Positions 38,716 through 49,892 are shown, counted from the first letter of the stretch. The stretch is 64,000 nt of DNA from Gracilaria caudata (GCA_030374735.1 JASCIV010000028.1:1-64000); one strand, 5' to 3'. Notes: generated from the letters alone by a model not told the origin. Numbers and translations: made by a program.

Positions 38716-39041
38716 ACCCACGGCACCTCCATGCGTCGTGACTGAGTCCGAATTTAACCACTTGCCCTGCATTAGCAAAGCCGCGTTTTGGACCCTTCGA
38801 TTCAGTGCTGCAGCTTTTGCACGTCGGTGCGACAAGTTACCATACGAGCCACACGCTTCCGCATACAACTCACGAGGCCTCGCCTTATTATCAAATCATT
38901 GTAATCGAATAGCCAAACATTCTCAATCGCTGCCCTTCGTGGAAGCAAGTTCTTTGGCGATCAGCATTCTTCTCTACAATACATGACTACACGCACCCTC
39001 TGAGTGCAGTTACTTTCAAGGTCAGCGCGTCGCATTTGCAG
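38716..39041. other. Intergenic spacer between tandem genes
   Basis: 326 bp holding the PPIL3-like 3' flank and the cytochrome b561 promoter. No other feature is seen. Confidence 0.4.
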
Positions 39042-39782
39042 ATGCCGCTCACAACACCTTCACGTACGGCTTGGGTCTTGCTTGGGGCTTCGTATACAAC
39101 ATGGATTCTCGCGTTGCTGTGGACGTTGTTGGCTCTCGGTGGCTTAGGCACCACCGGCTCGCGTCTGTTCAACTGGCATCCCATCTTGGCCTCGGGAGCT
39201 GTGCTCGCAGTGTTGACACCAGGTGTATTAGTGCGCTCAGTGCCGAGTGCAAACGGGGGTAGGCGTGACTGGCGTGCCAAAGCGGTGCATGGCTTTTGTT
39301 TGGTTGTGTCGTTCGTGGTGCTCTCTGTTGCCGTAGCCGTTGCTTATTCAAGCCGTTTGCAACAGAACAAACCAAACTTCTATTCTTTACATAGCTGGTT
39401 GGGACTTGGCACCGTTTTTCTCATGAAGGGCAACATTGTGGCAGGCTTGGTGTCGACGTTTTGCGTTCAGTTCAGAGGCGTTGGTTTGTTGGGCAGATCT
39501 CATCGTTTGGCGGGTGTGATGGTTTGCTTAATGGCATTTGTCAGTGCTACCGCTGGGTTTGGAGAGATGCAGATGAGCCTTTCGCAATCGGCTGAGAGTG
39601 TCTGGCAGTTAAAAGTTGTGGTTGCTGGCCTTGTGGGCGTCATGACCGTTTGCGTGGGCATCTCCCTTGTAGCTCTTCTAGTGAGTAGAGAGCTTGATAA
39701 ACGTTTTGAGGAAGGTGATGATGGTGGTGAACGTGTGCGAAAAAAAGTTGCTGACGTCGACCACGGTGACACATTGGCATAA
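39042..39782 (+). CDS. Cytochrome b561 family transmembrane electron carrier
   Basis: A 246-residue membrane protein with six predicted spans. Four His that ligate the two b hemes are placed as in the family: His46 (NWHPILA), His83 (KAVHGF), His117 (YSLHSWLG) and His154 (SHRLAG). The LHSWLG motif after the KPNFYS loop is characteristic. Cytochromes b561 pass electrons from cytosolic ascorbate across a membrane to monodehydroascorbate or ferric chelates on the other side. There is no DOMON or ferric-reductase extension, so it is a core-type b561. The C-terminal tail is charged and cytosolic. Start: ATG 39042, two codons after a TTG that extends the frame. Membrane identity (vacuole, endosome or plasma membrane) is unknown. 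Confidence 0.9.
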   Translation: MPLTTPSRTAWVLLGASYTTWILALLWTLLALGGLGTTGSRLFNWHPILASGAVLAVLTPGVLVRSVPSANGGRRDWRAKAVHGFCLVVSFVVLSVAVAVAYSSRLQQNKPNFYSLHSWLGLGTVFLMKGNIVAGLVSTFCVQFRGVGLLGRSHRLAGVMVCLMAFVSATAGFGEMQMSLSQSAESVWQLKVVVAGLVGVMTVCVGISLVALLVSRELDKRFEEGDDGGERVRKKVADVDHGDTLA

Positions 39783-40023
39783 ATGGAGCGGCAGAAAGAC
39801 TTGCGGACCTCTGTGTAAAGAATTTGTTGTACTGGTGCCTCGAGCGCGGCTGTCCAGGACGGTGATTGGTGGGGGCGAAACGCAGGGTTTGCATCGCATG
39901 CGTGGTGTGAGGTCGAGGTGCACAGTGTACAGAGCAAGGCTGATATAAGCAATAGTGCTGACCCGTCCACACTCCGAGCCACCGCGCACAGCCACCTTTC
40001 GCCTTTGCCCTGCTGAAGCCACC

Positions 40024-41121
40024 ATGATGTTCTTCGTCCCCGTCGCGTTTCCGCGGGTGCGCGCGCATGGATTTTCAGGCTGTAAAACCTCCAACTATCT
40101 TCGGAAGCGAAGGACAGATGTGCATCTGTGGCAAATGTCCACCGATAACCGCTCTGTGGAGTTTTCGTTGCAACAACCTTCGGGCTCAAACGAAGGGCAA
40201 TCCACCAAATCCGCACCTGTTCGAATGGACTGGGAACAATGGCTCAGTTCTGCGTCTGTTGAGAACATTCCCGCCATTCCGTTTCCTCCAGACCAAGTGT
40301 TTATGCCAGGCGAAGTGAAACAGTTGCATCTGTTTGAAGCGCGGTATCTTGCTTTGTTCGAGACCGTTGTGCTTCGATATGATAAGCGTTGTGCCCATGT
40401 GCTTATCGACGCACAGCGTCGGGCTATGGCTGCGATTGGTACTGTCATATCGGTCCGAAATTGGAAACGGTTGAATGTTGGAGTGAGTGTAGATGTTGAG
40501 GGCATTGCTCGCATGAGGACTTCGCGTCTCACATCTTCTTCTCCTTTCTTGCGCGGCGAGTTTGAAAGCATTCATGATAATCCGCTCTCAGAGGCGCAAC
40601 TCATTGCTGCGCGTCTTTTGGAGGTGCGTTTTTGGCAAGCCTTTCATGATGTGGTGTCCATGTCTGTTCAGCTTGGTGTAGACCCTATCCGACAAAAAAT
40701 TGACGCCGCCTCCGAAACGATACAAGCGTCGAACGGAACCCCTCTTGCTGAACAACCAACGCAATTCTCCAACGCCTTGAAACAGTATCCTGCTATCAAC
40801 GGCGATGGAATCGTGCCACTTACCTTCGATGGCAAGAAGCAATTCTTTGAGAGCAAGCTAAAGGATGCAGCTTCCCGAGCTGTAAACTTCCTTCCTATAG
40901 ATTTTATCACGGACATTACCGACAATGAAATGCTCGCACGTCGAGTTGAAGGTTTGTCATTTGCCGGATGGGACTACTTCCCTTCTGCACCAGCAATGCG
41001 TCAGAGGGCTATCGAAGAACGAAACACGATGACTCGTTTTAAAACGGTGGTCGAGAACCTAGAAGTTTACGGTAGGAGATTAGCAGCACGACTTGCCTTG
41101 CAACGAGCCTTTCCTACATAA
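40024..41121 (+). CDS. LON N-terminal-domain protein, probably plastid targeted
   Basis: A 365-residue protein starting in a strong context (GCCACCATGATG). Residues 1-~35 (MMFFVPVAFPRVRAHGFSGCK) have Phe near the N-terminus and a basic, acid-free composition, fitting a red-algal transit peptide. Residues ~75-200 match the Lon substrate-binding (LAN) domain: IPAIPFPPDQVFMPGEVKQL then HLFEARYLALFE and RRAMAAIGT, with VDVEGIARM. There is no AAA or protease domain, so it is a stand-alone LON-domain protein, as in plant and cyanobacterial relatives of unknown function. The C-terminal half is helical and ends with a basic RRLAARLALQRAF helix. Confidence 0.82.
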   Translation: MMFFVPVAFPRVRAHGFSGCKTSNYLRKRRTDVHLWQMSTDNRSVEFSLQQPSGSNEGQSTKSAPVRMDWEQWLSSASVENIPAIPFPPDQVFMPGEVKQLHLFEARYLALFETVVLRYDKRCAHVLIDAQRRAMAAIGTVISVRNWKRLNVGVSVDVEGIARMRTSRLTSSSPFLRGEFESIHDNPLSEAQLIAARLLEVRFWQAFHDVVSMSVQLGVDPIRQKIDAASETIQASNGTPLAEQPTQFSNALKQYPAINGDGIVPLTFDGKKQFFESKLKDAASRAVNFLPIDFITDITDNEMLARRVEGLSFAGWDYFPSAPAMRQRAIEERNTMTRFKTVVENLEVYGRRLAARLALQRAFPT

Positions 41122-42647
41122 TAGGACCTCTTCTCTTCGAGCTATTATGAAGTATATTACAAGGGTAAGGATACAGCCCAACAAATATCAGCGCTTTTCA
41201 TATCCGTCGCGACAGCTGTACCGAACCGAAGGTCGTCACAAGTCGCACCGTAATAACAGTTTTATCTGTACATCATCACTTGTAAACATGAATTGGAATG
41301 GTAATGAGTACTCTCCCCAGCACGCTTGCATCCGAAGTCTCCGTATCGAAACATAGTCTCATGCAGAACTAAAAAGACCATACTACTGAACACGGCATGG
41401 ATTGGAGGCACAGCACTGCGCGTGCAGTGTTTTTCTGATAGCTGCACGGTCAGGAAGAGGGATTGTGCTCGTGAGAATCGTTGCACAACATTACCTGCTT
41501 GATATCCTGATGTTGGTGCATAGCTAATATTGTGAGACACCAGAGCGAGGAAGAGTATTTGCTCTGCCGGTGCTGGGCTTCTAAAGTTCTGATATGCAGC
41601 AGATTTAACCCCCAGGCCTCATCTGAAAAAAAGCCTGTTTGACAGGATCCATGCACATTGTGTGTCGGGCTCGAATAATGATAAGTTATCTTTGTGTTAC
41701 GTCGAAATAGTGAAACAATCAGGGTCACGGTAGCCCTTGTTCTCTACGACAGCGATGGGACAATGAGTGGGGTGGCAAAACCCGTTTCAGTTCATTATTT
41801 ATCCGCGCCACTACTTGGGCTGAAGGGTCGCGACCAAAAAAAGAATGGAGCCGAATGGTTTGATCACTGCCTGACCCGCCCAAAAATTGTGACTCCACAA
41901 CCCCTTCTCTAGGATGGCCCGCAGTATGCGACCTTTGGTACATGAACCGAGTTGCAGCCTAGCGTTGATCCCCAACTACGCATCTTCCTTCTTTCGCAGT
42001 TCATTAAAACCGTCAAACAGCACACAAAGAGTTGTGTGGGCCCTTCGATGAATGCTGTTCGGCATCAAGCGTCTCAAATCAATTTCCTGCTAATAGTTTG
42101 GTGGAATGTGTTCGAAAATCTTAGCGGTGCGTTGCAGAGGAAGTGGAGCGTCCGCCACAACAACCGTTTGCTCTTCGTCAGCGCAATTCTGCTGGGCCAT
42201 AGAAGATATGTTGAACATGAGATTCCAAATTGTGGTATACCCGAAGTGGAGGTTGGCCACGTCCATGCTGTCGATACCACACGAGTTGCGACCTTTCCCG
42301 TGCTACCAGTTAGACTGTTCACGGCAGCAAGCGGGCCGATAGGTATCATTTCAAACGATTCTGAAAACCGTATCTTTCACCGTTGCCCCATTTCTTTCTC
42401 TATGCAAAACTATCCCTAGCTTCCCGAATTCGACGTTGACCCCAAATGCGACTTTTACATGCAAAGCTTTTCGACTCGCTACAAATGGACTGGGGGCCTC
42501 ACTCTGTGACTCACTCAGCTCCCTACACCGCGTACAGATCGCGTTCTTGCAGCACTTCATCCCCTCCGTTACTGCTGCTCACTGAAACTGCCTACGAAAA
42601 CGTCATCTGTTTAGGTATCCGAAGAACCCCAAGACGCGTTGAGCAAC
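41122..42647. other. Intergenic region, 1.5 kb
   Basis: Contains a TACAAGGGTA element (41158-41167) 37 bp past the LON-domain stop. Overlapping open frames on both strands at 41952-42419 have no recognisable family; I do not call them. Confidence 0.4.
41158..41167 (-). repeat. TACCCTTGTA short intergenic element (minus orientation)
   Basis: Exact reverse complement of the recurrent 10-mer, in the 3' flank of the LON-domain gene. Confidence 0.7.
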
Positions 42648-44276
42648 ATGCCTCTCCCGCCAATCTTCACCTTCACTGGGTTCGGTGGGGTGGGTCTCGC
42701 AGTGACCGTGCTCATAGTACGCCGAATAGCGCGCAACCCTCAGAAGAAACGCAAACCCTCTGTACAGGTCGTTCCTGTAACAGAAGCGGACGTGTCTCGG
42801 ACTGTCGACTACATTCCCAAACCTGAGAATTTTGTACACAGGGGCGGTTCAAATTGTTTGACTTGCACATCCATCTCCGAAGCTCCATACTCTACCGATT
42901 CTATCAGTGCCAGGTCTGCTACAATTATTGAATCACATCAGGCAACTGCAGATACTTCCCTTTTGCCGAAGTCGATCTCAAAGTTGTCATCTCTATCTTA
43001 TGACAGCAACGTGTGTGTTGATACTTATGCAGCGCTACTAACAAATGGTGATGAAGTTGATGAGGATACGTATGACGAGGAGAAAACTTGCACAGATGAC
43101 CTTGAATCAGAAGCAGAGCCTAGAATGACTGAAAGTACCGATGAATATGGAGAAACCAACGAAGGAAGCACGGGTTCCAACTTGAACACATTGGTGCTGT
43201 GTGGCAATGCTCCCAGTGATGGAACCGCCGCAAGTGGCATTCCTTTGGTAGATGGGGAATACGAGCAAAACGAAGAAATGCTTTTTGAGCCCAAGAGCCC
43301 CATTCTTGGTCAACAGATTTCTTCCAGACTGTTTGGCAGCGTAACATCAGTGCCGCTGAACTCTGAACCGTCCTATGTCCATAATTCGGTTTATGACCTT
43401 GACTATGATGCCAATCTCGATGTACACATAGAGACAGAAAACGACGATGTGCCGGTTCCATCTATTTTCACTGAGAATGGTACTGTGTCACGGGAGGTTG
43501 AACACCATCCCCAACACCAGGGATCAGCACTTTTGATGCTGAACCCTCCAGGAAAGTCGCTCCGAGAACGAACCCCAGTTTCTGTGACTGTCGCTCCTTT
43601 GGCGTCTGTCCCTGCGTTGGAAGATGTAGTCACCGAAACGCCCATCCCAGCTACTGAAATCAGGATAGAAGGGGAATTACCTGACTCTACAACGGAAAGC
43701 CCGGAACTACTGCAAGATAACGACGCGAATGCCTCAGATGAAGAACAAAGCATCGAACAAAATTCGATAACCACAGATGACGAGAGCAATACGCCACAAG
43801 AAGTGTTCATGAATGATCTCCCAACCATTCCCGAAAATAGAGAATCTTACGACAACGAATGTGAGGATGTTCTCCGTGATAGCAGCAACACGCAGATCGT
43901 TCCAATACCTCGCTTCCGGCAAATTGTTTGTGATGGCAATGCACCGGTTCTGCCGATGGTGTCACGAGAAAGGAGCGCGTTGTCGTCTTCCGGAAGAACT
44001 GGTTCTGAAAGCCCGGCAGCAACTCGCCCATTGTGCGAAAAGGATATCGAGCATGTACGAGCCATGAGCAACAATGAAATTGAGGATGACAGTGAGAAGG
44101 AAAATACTTTTCAAAGCACATCTACATCTCCAGAACGCCTTTCAAGGAAACCCTGGCGTTCTGAAAGACTCAGCAACGTTTTCAGCAGGAAGAACAGTAT
44201 GAGGAGACTGCGTATTCCAGATAGAATCCGTAGAAGACAGTTGCTTCCTCAAAAACACAATGTGAAGTCTCTGTAG
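42648..44276 (+). CDS. N-terminally membrane-anchored acidic protein, function unknown
   Basis: A 542-residue protein from ATG 42648 (one of several possible; TTG extends the frame by three codons). Residues 4-27 (PPIFTFTGFGGVGLAVTVLIVRR) form a single membrane span followed by a basic cluster RRIARNPQKKRK, giving an N-out or signal-anchor topology with most of the protein on the cytosolic side. Residues ~50-480 are strongly acidic and Ser/Thr/Glu-rich, predicted disordered. The last ~40 residues become very basic (KPWRSERLSNVFSRKNSMRRLRIPDRIRRRQ). The charge asymmetry suggests a tether between membrane and an acidic partner. No family is recognised. Confidence 0.7.
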   Translation: MPLPPIFTFTGFGGVGLAVTVLIVRRIARNPQKKRKPSVQVVPVTEADVSRTVDYIPKPENFVHRGGSNCLTCTSISEAPYSTDSISARSATIIESHQATADTSLLPKSISKLSSLSYDSNVCVDTYAALLTNGDEVDEDTYDEEKTCTDDLESEAEPRMTESTDEYGETNEGSTGSNLNTLVLCGNAPSDGTAASGIPLVDGEYEQNEEMLFEPKSPILGQQISSRLFGSVTSVPLNSEPSYVHNSVYDLDYDANLDVHIETENDDVPVPSIFTENGTVSREVEHHPQHQGSALLMLNPPGKSLRERTPVSVTVAPLASVPALEDVVTETPIPATEIRIEGELPDSTTESPELLQDNDANASDEEQSIEQNSITTDDESNTPQEVFMNDLPTIPENRESYDNECEDVLRDSSNTQIVPIPRFRQIVCDGNAPVLPMVSRERSALSSSGRTGSESPAATRPLCEKDIEHVRAMSNNEIEDDSEKENTFQSTSTSPERLSRKPWRSERLSNVFSRKNSMRRLRIPDRIRRRQLLPQKHNVKSL

Positions 44277-45069
44277 ATGCGCCTGACGCATCGTTTTCGA
44301 GCTTCGGGATAAAGGAAGAAAAGTTAGAGCTCGTTTATGCAGTCCAGCAGTACAACCAAGGTGATCCAGTCATCGTACTATGGTCGTTGTATACTTCTGG
44401 ATGCACAGATGGCAGCTTTAAGAAGCCCAACGTGCACTCCAGCTCTCGAGACATCGAAATCGTGTGTATTCATCAGCTTATCTGCAGGACAGCAATACGT
44501 AGAAGGTGAATTCAATCCATTGAATGGTCATTTGGATAAATACGACAGTCCACCTCCAATTCTCCAAACTGGTACCACAAAGCACCTGTCTACGGGAAAG
44601 TTGACAGAGTTTCTACCTTCGTATGGAAACCACACGACGTTCTAGCGACTGCCGGCAGAGGCCCTGTCTTAACAACGTTGATCAACGCTGGCCCTGATCC
44701 ATTGGATCTGCAGAGATAGCACGCACACAACATCAAATTGTTCATTTCAACATACCGTTGGTTCCCGTTTCAAAGAAATAACTTCTTTTTAGGAAAACAT
44801 GTGGCACAGAGGCCCACATGGAATCTGGGAAGGGAAAGCCTTCATTATCTCGCAGTGGATAAACTTTAATCTGAAACGATCTTCTCCTGCAAAACTCGCC
44901 GTCTGTTGACGAACCCGAGCCTGACTGTTCAACACTGACGGCAATATAGTCCAGTTAAGTATCAGAGGAAAAAGCCTTACTCCCAAGAACATAGAATTGA
45001 AACGGAAACGAAAAAAGGCGATACCGCCAGCAATCTGTCTGCCACCCCGCCGTCTTCAAGAAACAAGCG
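44277..45069. other. Intergenic region
   Basis: A frame shifted relative to the preceding gene stays open for about 85 codons across its stop (44226-44512) but has no partner start. A TACCTTCGTA element lies at 44614-44623. No other gene is seen. Confidence 0.4.
44614..44623 (+). repeat. TACCTTCGTA short intergenic element
   Basis: Exact copy of the TACCTTCGTA variant, between the acidic-protein and plastid cyclophilin genes. Confidence 0.65.
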
Positions 45070-46283
45070 ATGAAAGCTAAAGTTGCGTTTGCAACGAGCG
45101 CACCACAAGTGTCGTTATCTTCCTTCCGCGGCAGACCCTTTGTGAGTTCCAAAGCGCCAGTCTTGCCAGTAACGAATCCTTCAACAAGATCCGTGCCGAA
45201 GATGAGCCTTCAGTCCATCATGGAGGCCATTTCTCGTCGTGGGCTCATAAACAATATAATAACCGCTGGCTTCATTGGTGTTGGGTTGTGGATTCTTGCG
45301 ACACCAGCAGAGAAGATGGGATCTCTCGCGACGGCAAACGCCGGTGAGCTTGAAAACCCGACAGACGCTGCAGTTACCAAGAAGGTTTATATGGACGTTT
45401 CGATTGGTGGTGAACCAGCGGGGCGCATTGTTTTGGGTTTGTTCGGAGAAGATCTGCCTAAGACTGTGGAGAATTTTGAAAAACTTGCAACTGGAGAAAT
45501 GGGTTTTGGATACAAGGGAAGCATAGGTACGCTTGACCTACTGTGCATTCGAACAATGAAGGGTTGCTAACTTTGATGAGTTCGTTGACCTTGTTTACTT
45601 CAGTTCACCGGAACATCAAGAACTTCATGGCCCAGGGTGGAGATTTCACGGTAAGGTGATTCATGTTCGCTCGTACCCAAAACAAACCGATATGCTCTTG
45701 TTCAGTTAGAACTAATGTTTCATATCACAGAAAGCAAACGGCACTGGTGGGAAGTCGATATATGGCGCAAAATGTAAGCAGCCGACATTATCTGCCTTTC
45801 TTCGTTTTTAGCGAAGGAACTAACACTTGTACCTCAACTACTGCGCATCGGATTCAGTTAAGGACGAGGGATTCAAGTTTACTCATTCTTCCGCTGGGCT
45901 TCTCAGCATGGCCAATTCGGGACCCGATACAAATGGTGAGCATTCCATTTCCGGTTGAACACATAACGGCTTTGTCCGAGCAAATGCGGTGATCACTAAC
46001 CCTCCCATCATGTTTGAGATGCTTCTAACAAGGATCCCAATTTTTTATAACCTTCGGTACGTGATTCAAAAGTGTCTTCTTTCCATCTCCTCAGCAGATT
46101 GCTGACTTACTGCGGTATGTTTGAATAACAGTGAAAACTCCTTGGTTGGACGGCAAGCACGTCTTGTTCGGAAGAGTCATAGAAGGCATGGATACTTTGC
46201 GCAAGATAGAGGCTACAAAGACGGATGCACGCGACAAACCCGTCTCTGAGGTGAAGTTCACAGACACTGGTGTGTTAGAGTAG
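45070..46283 (+). CDS. Thylakoid-lumen cyclophilin, six exons
   Basis: Exons 45070-45526, 45604-45650, 45731-45773, 45858-45935, 46033-46056 and 46132-46283 join in frame to 266 residues. Introns are 75-97 nt with CTRAY branch sites. Residues 1-~45 are a transit peptide ([19 protein letters not shown]); ~55-92 form a second signal with twin Arg ([14 protein letters not shown]), a hydrophobic core and an ATANA cleavage motif, indicating Tat export to the lumen. The PPIase domain follows: [73 protein letters not shown], then [21 protein letters not shown]. In the FHR motif Phe is replaced by Val created at the exon 1/2 junction ([10 protein letters not shown]). It folds or assembles photosynthetic proteins. 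Confidence 0.92.
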
Positions 46284-47454
46284 CTTCGAAGGGCATTAAT
46301 GTCTGCGTTGCGCCCCGGCTCACCACAGAGTCGGGAACTCCTTGACGAATATTGATATCATTCGCTCTTCGTAAAGCGCCGAGGGGTAAAGGTGAAGGAC
46401 ATGTTCGGCATTCGCGTCATTGAAGATCGGTTATTACCTTCGTGAATATCCTTTCAACAGCTTTACCGAGTAGTTATTGGCCCCTGTCACGGGATACATG
46501 TAGAAAGCGAAAGCGTTCTCTGAAAAGCTGATATGAGTTACTCTTGTTCGCGAATGTCAAACACGCATCTTCAGCCCCCCATTTCTCATGAAGCCCTTGT
46601 TTGGGAGATTTCTGACACTGGTTCGTGAACGAAACCTCTCTGTCTCTCTCTCGCACTGAAGAGCAGATCAGCTGTGTGTGTTGCACTAGAGCGCATTGCT
46701 GATCTCATGGTTCTCATGTTCAGCAGCTCTCAGCTCGAACTTCAGGAGGCGTCGCCTCCCGTGAAACGCTCGAAAAAGACGTTTATGTACTGGAACTGCA
46801 TGGCTTTATGGGCCGAGGGTTGAAACAATCGTTCTATCCCATAGCTTTTATAGAGGGTTGCAATCTAGCTCACGTTTTGAGTGGTTGAAATCAACATTCA
46901 TATCAAACGTGCCAGATATTCGTTGATTCCAGTTGTGCGGTCTACCGAAATGATTTCCAAGGTAACCTATACCTTTGCAATACCCTTGTATGCGGTCTCT
47001 ATCCTCGAAGAAGTGCTGTCGCTGATGGGTCAAAACTGTGAGAGCACGAGGCCGTGCACTTCGTCGAGGAGGCGCAAAAACGAAACTTCGGCTCAAAAAA
47101 AGCCACGCTGATTTCCAGCAATTGTATGTACTGTAAGCCGAATGGCTCGAACCGTGGGAAGGTATTGTCCTTGCTGGCAATAGGTGCCCAACAATGCCAC
47201 ACGTCCCTTGGCGTGTCGCGTTGTCCGCTACCCCTTCTTCATGACCACCGCCTCCTCACTGCACCTTGCCCGATGCTTCGCCCCTACGGAGGTCAAAACC
47301 AAGTTCGACAACCACATTAGGGCAGCGGAACGCCACCCTTCGCCTTCACTTTTGCCGTTGTCCAGCGCCTTTTTACTCCACGTAACTCTTCCTCTCCAAG
47401 TGTTTGGAATCGCGGGAAAGCCTTTCATCGAAGTCTTGCAACCTCTTGTGCATC
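46284..47454. other. Intergenic region, 1.2 kb
   Basis: No gene recognised. Contains a TACCCTTGTA element at 46981-46990 and, near 46743, a small GGAGGC/GCCTCC hairpin. Confidence 0.4.
46981..46990 (+). repeat. TACCCTTGTA short intergenic element
   Basis: Exact copy of the recurrent 10-mer, upstream of CHMP2. Confidence 0.7.
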
Positions 47455-48269
47455 ATGACTTGGCTTTTTGGAAAGAAGGAGCCCATTGCTCCGCCTCCTC
47501 CTCCGGCTCCAGCACCGGAGACTCTGGCTCAGCAGATTAAGAAAAATCAAAGGTACGCATATATCAACGTCGCGGCTCCACATATTTTAGGACTCTGGCA
47601 AACTTGTCGTCGATGCCTGGGCGTAGAACCAACAACAAATCTAACCAGAATTTGTACCTTTCTTCGGTATTACGTATCTCTCTCGAACTCAGGTCCATAG
47701 ACAAGGCATGTCGTGAACTAGAACGAGAGCGGCTCAAAATGGAAACGCAAGAGCAAAGGCTCAAGGTTCAAATCAAGAAAATCGCTAAGGAGGGTCAGCT
47801 CGATGCGGCCCGCATCCTGGCCCGCGACCTTGTGCGTACTCGCGCACACATTACTCGAATGTACCAAATGCGTACACAACTTCAAAGCGTCTCAATGCAG
47901 CTTACCTCGATGCGAACAAACGAGTCCATGGCCAGTGCCATGGGTAACGTCGTTAAGATCATGTCTCGTATTAATCAAACTATGAACCTACCGGCCATGC
48001 AGAATGTCATGATGCAATTCGAGATGGAACATGGAAAGATGGAAATGACGCAAGAAATGATCGATGATGCAATGGGAGATGTTCTCAGCGGAGCTGATGA
48101 AGAGGCTCAGACTGATGATGTTATCAATCAAGTACTGGATGAGCTTGGACTAGAACAGGACTCGAAGCTTGGCGGAGTTGCGTCTGCGCACGGAGCTCCT
48201 ACTCAGCTGAATGCACAAGGTTTGAATGATAGTGCTCTCGAGGCACGCATGGAGAATCTTCGTCGTTAA
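47455..48269 (+). CDS. ESCRT-III subunit CHMP2/Vps2
   Basis: Exons 47455-47552 and 47693-48269 join in phase 2 to a 224-residue protein. The 140-nt intron has donor GTACGC, a CTAAC branch site about 55 nt from the end, and acceptor CAG. Exon 1 encodes MTWLFGKKEP, matching the MSWLFG start of Vps2/CHMP2, then a Pro run and IKKNQR; exon 2 continues SIDKACRELERERLKMETQEQRLKVQIKK, the basic helix-1 region. The alternating charged helices and the Met-rich middle (MNLPAMQNVMMQFEMEHGKM) are typical, and the C-terminus LEARMENLRR is an MIM1 motif that binds the MIT domain of Vps4. CHMP2 acts in membrane scission at multivesicular bodies and in cytokinesis. The Pro-rich insertion after residue 12 is unusual. 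Confidence 0.93.
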
Positions 48270-48822
48270 GTCCTTTTGATGTATGTATATTGGGAACTGA
48301 AAGAGAAAGCGTTCTAGTCACACCAGTTTTAGCAGTTCCGAATTTCTCACAACCGTCGCATGGTTGGGACACGCAATATATAACGTTCTAGATCCAAACA
48401 GTTGTATAGAAGGGAAATCGTTCTCTGGCCAGTGCTGTAAATGCAGAACGGCTTTATCGTTTACCAGTGTCGTCAGAGTGTTACGTACAGATGAATTAGT
48501 CTCACATTCCTGGTGAGGAAGTAGGTATGTGTTTGTTTCCTTGTATCAGGGATTAGTGTGAACGGTGCAAAGATAGACCCTCCTGAAGATGATACCCTAC
48601 AGGAGCTTTACTGACTGCATTCGAATCAAGTTTAAAAGTCTGCTTTCCTCTTGAAAATCTTTGCACCAAACCCTTCGAGACCTTCACCCATTATCGAAGG
48701 TCTATGTTGCAGGACTCTATCGCATTTCCAGGGCAAATCGGGCTGTCTGTGCCTACACCAACGGACCACTTTTTGATTCTGCACTGACAGAGGCCAAGGA
48801 GCGTCCTTTGCATATGTTCTTC

Positions 48823-48842
48823 TTCTTCTTTATTTTGGACAA
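48823..48842. repeat. 20-mer shared exactly with 19530-19549
   Basis: TTCTTCTTTATTTTGGACAA occurs at both sites, 29 kb apart, same orientation. At this site the second arm of the inverted repeat is absent. A shorter piece (TTCTTCTTTATT) recurs at about 48903. Confidence 0.7.
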
Positions 48843-48929
48843 CAGCTTCTAATTGCTAAGCTGCTGTAAAACTCTAATTTGCATGTGGTATAAGTCAGCA
48901 ACGTTCTTCTTTATTATGAGCGCGTGCGC

Positions 48930-48939
48930 TACCCTTGTA
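48930..48939 (+). repeat. TACCCTTGTA short intergenic element
   Basis: Exact copy of the recurrent 10-mer, downstream of CHMP2. Confidence 0.7.
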
Positions 48940-49415
48940 ATTTCTCGTGACGCGAGGGGCTATAAATTATAACCTATAATGGCAATCATTGCCATGATAT
49001 TACATGTCTTTATAAAAATCCACATAGCAAAGTCTCTAGTCTGCACTTGACAGACTCATCAATGGACGCTTCCAAGCACTCACATTAAGGACGTGAGGCC
49101 CTGTTAGTCTTTTGCATTGGCTTATTCGTCAATGCGGTCGTATGGTGCCCAATGGGCTGTTCGTCTTCTCGTGTTATGCCTTTCTCTGATCGAACTCCCT
49201 CTCTCTTTCTCTCTCCCTCTCTCATTTGTAGGCGCATCTAGCTTAATTGGAATTAAGTGGAGAGTGTTCCTCCTGAACGAAACGCTCTGTGACTAAGAAG
49301 GCCAGCACGTTTTCAGGCCGCTTTCTAACAATATCAGCAACAATTAGACCTTGACGACCATGAAGAGGTGGGAGGCACCTTAACACATAGTACTCGACGT
49401 CATTCAACACGCTCA

Positions 49416-49469
49416 CACGATCGAACTCAACACGATCGAACTCAACACGATCGAACTCAACACGATCGG
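49416..49469. repeat. 15-bp tandem repeat, 3.6 copies
   Basis: The unit CACGATCGAACTCAA is repeated three times perfectly and then partially. Its unit contains the palindrome CGATCG. It would encode repeated Asp-Arg-Thr-Gln-His in one frame, but there is no supporting gene. Confidence 0.8.
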
Positions 49470-49892
49470 AGCGAAATGAACAACCAAACGCATGTCCTAC
49501 GGAAACGGAGAGAGAAGTACTTGTCTATATGTTTCTCAGCAGTTTTAGGAATTAGAGCACAACTTCCACAGTAAAGAAGAAGGAGTGGTATGCTGCCCAA
49601 ATGGCCTGTCGAAATTACGAAGAGTGTTAGCAGAGCGAAAGAGAGCTAGTTGCATCAGGTCAGAAAGGATACGATGGCGCCATGCGCACGTTAGACAAAA
49701 GTAGGGAGGCGATGGCGAATCAAGCTGCTAAGGGACTGGAGAATGAGAATCGTGATGCTACTGCATCTCCACATGCACTGCGTATCAAGCCAAAAGCGAC
49801 TTCTTGGATGAGAGGCTGCCGATTCCAATGTAATCCTTTTGAAGGACCTTTGATTTAAGACTCAGGCCAGGCGTACTTAACAGTGTGGAGCA

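Noticed and set aside
38113..38868. A 251-codon minus-strand frame over the PPIL3-like cyclophilin
   Set aside because: Antisense shadow of a clearly conserved cyclophilin.
41952..42419. Overlapping 155- and 91-codon frames on both strands, considered as a transposase remnant
   Set aside because: No catalytic motif or repeat boundary could be identified, so no class can be supported.
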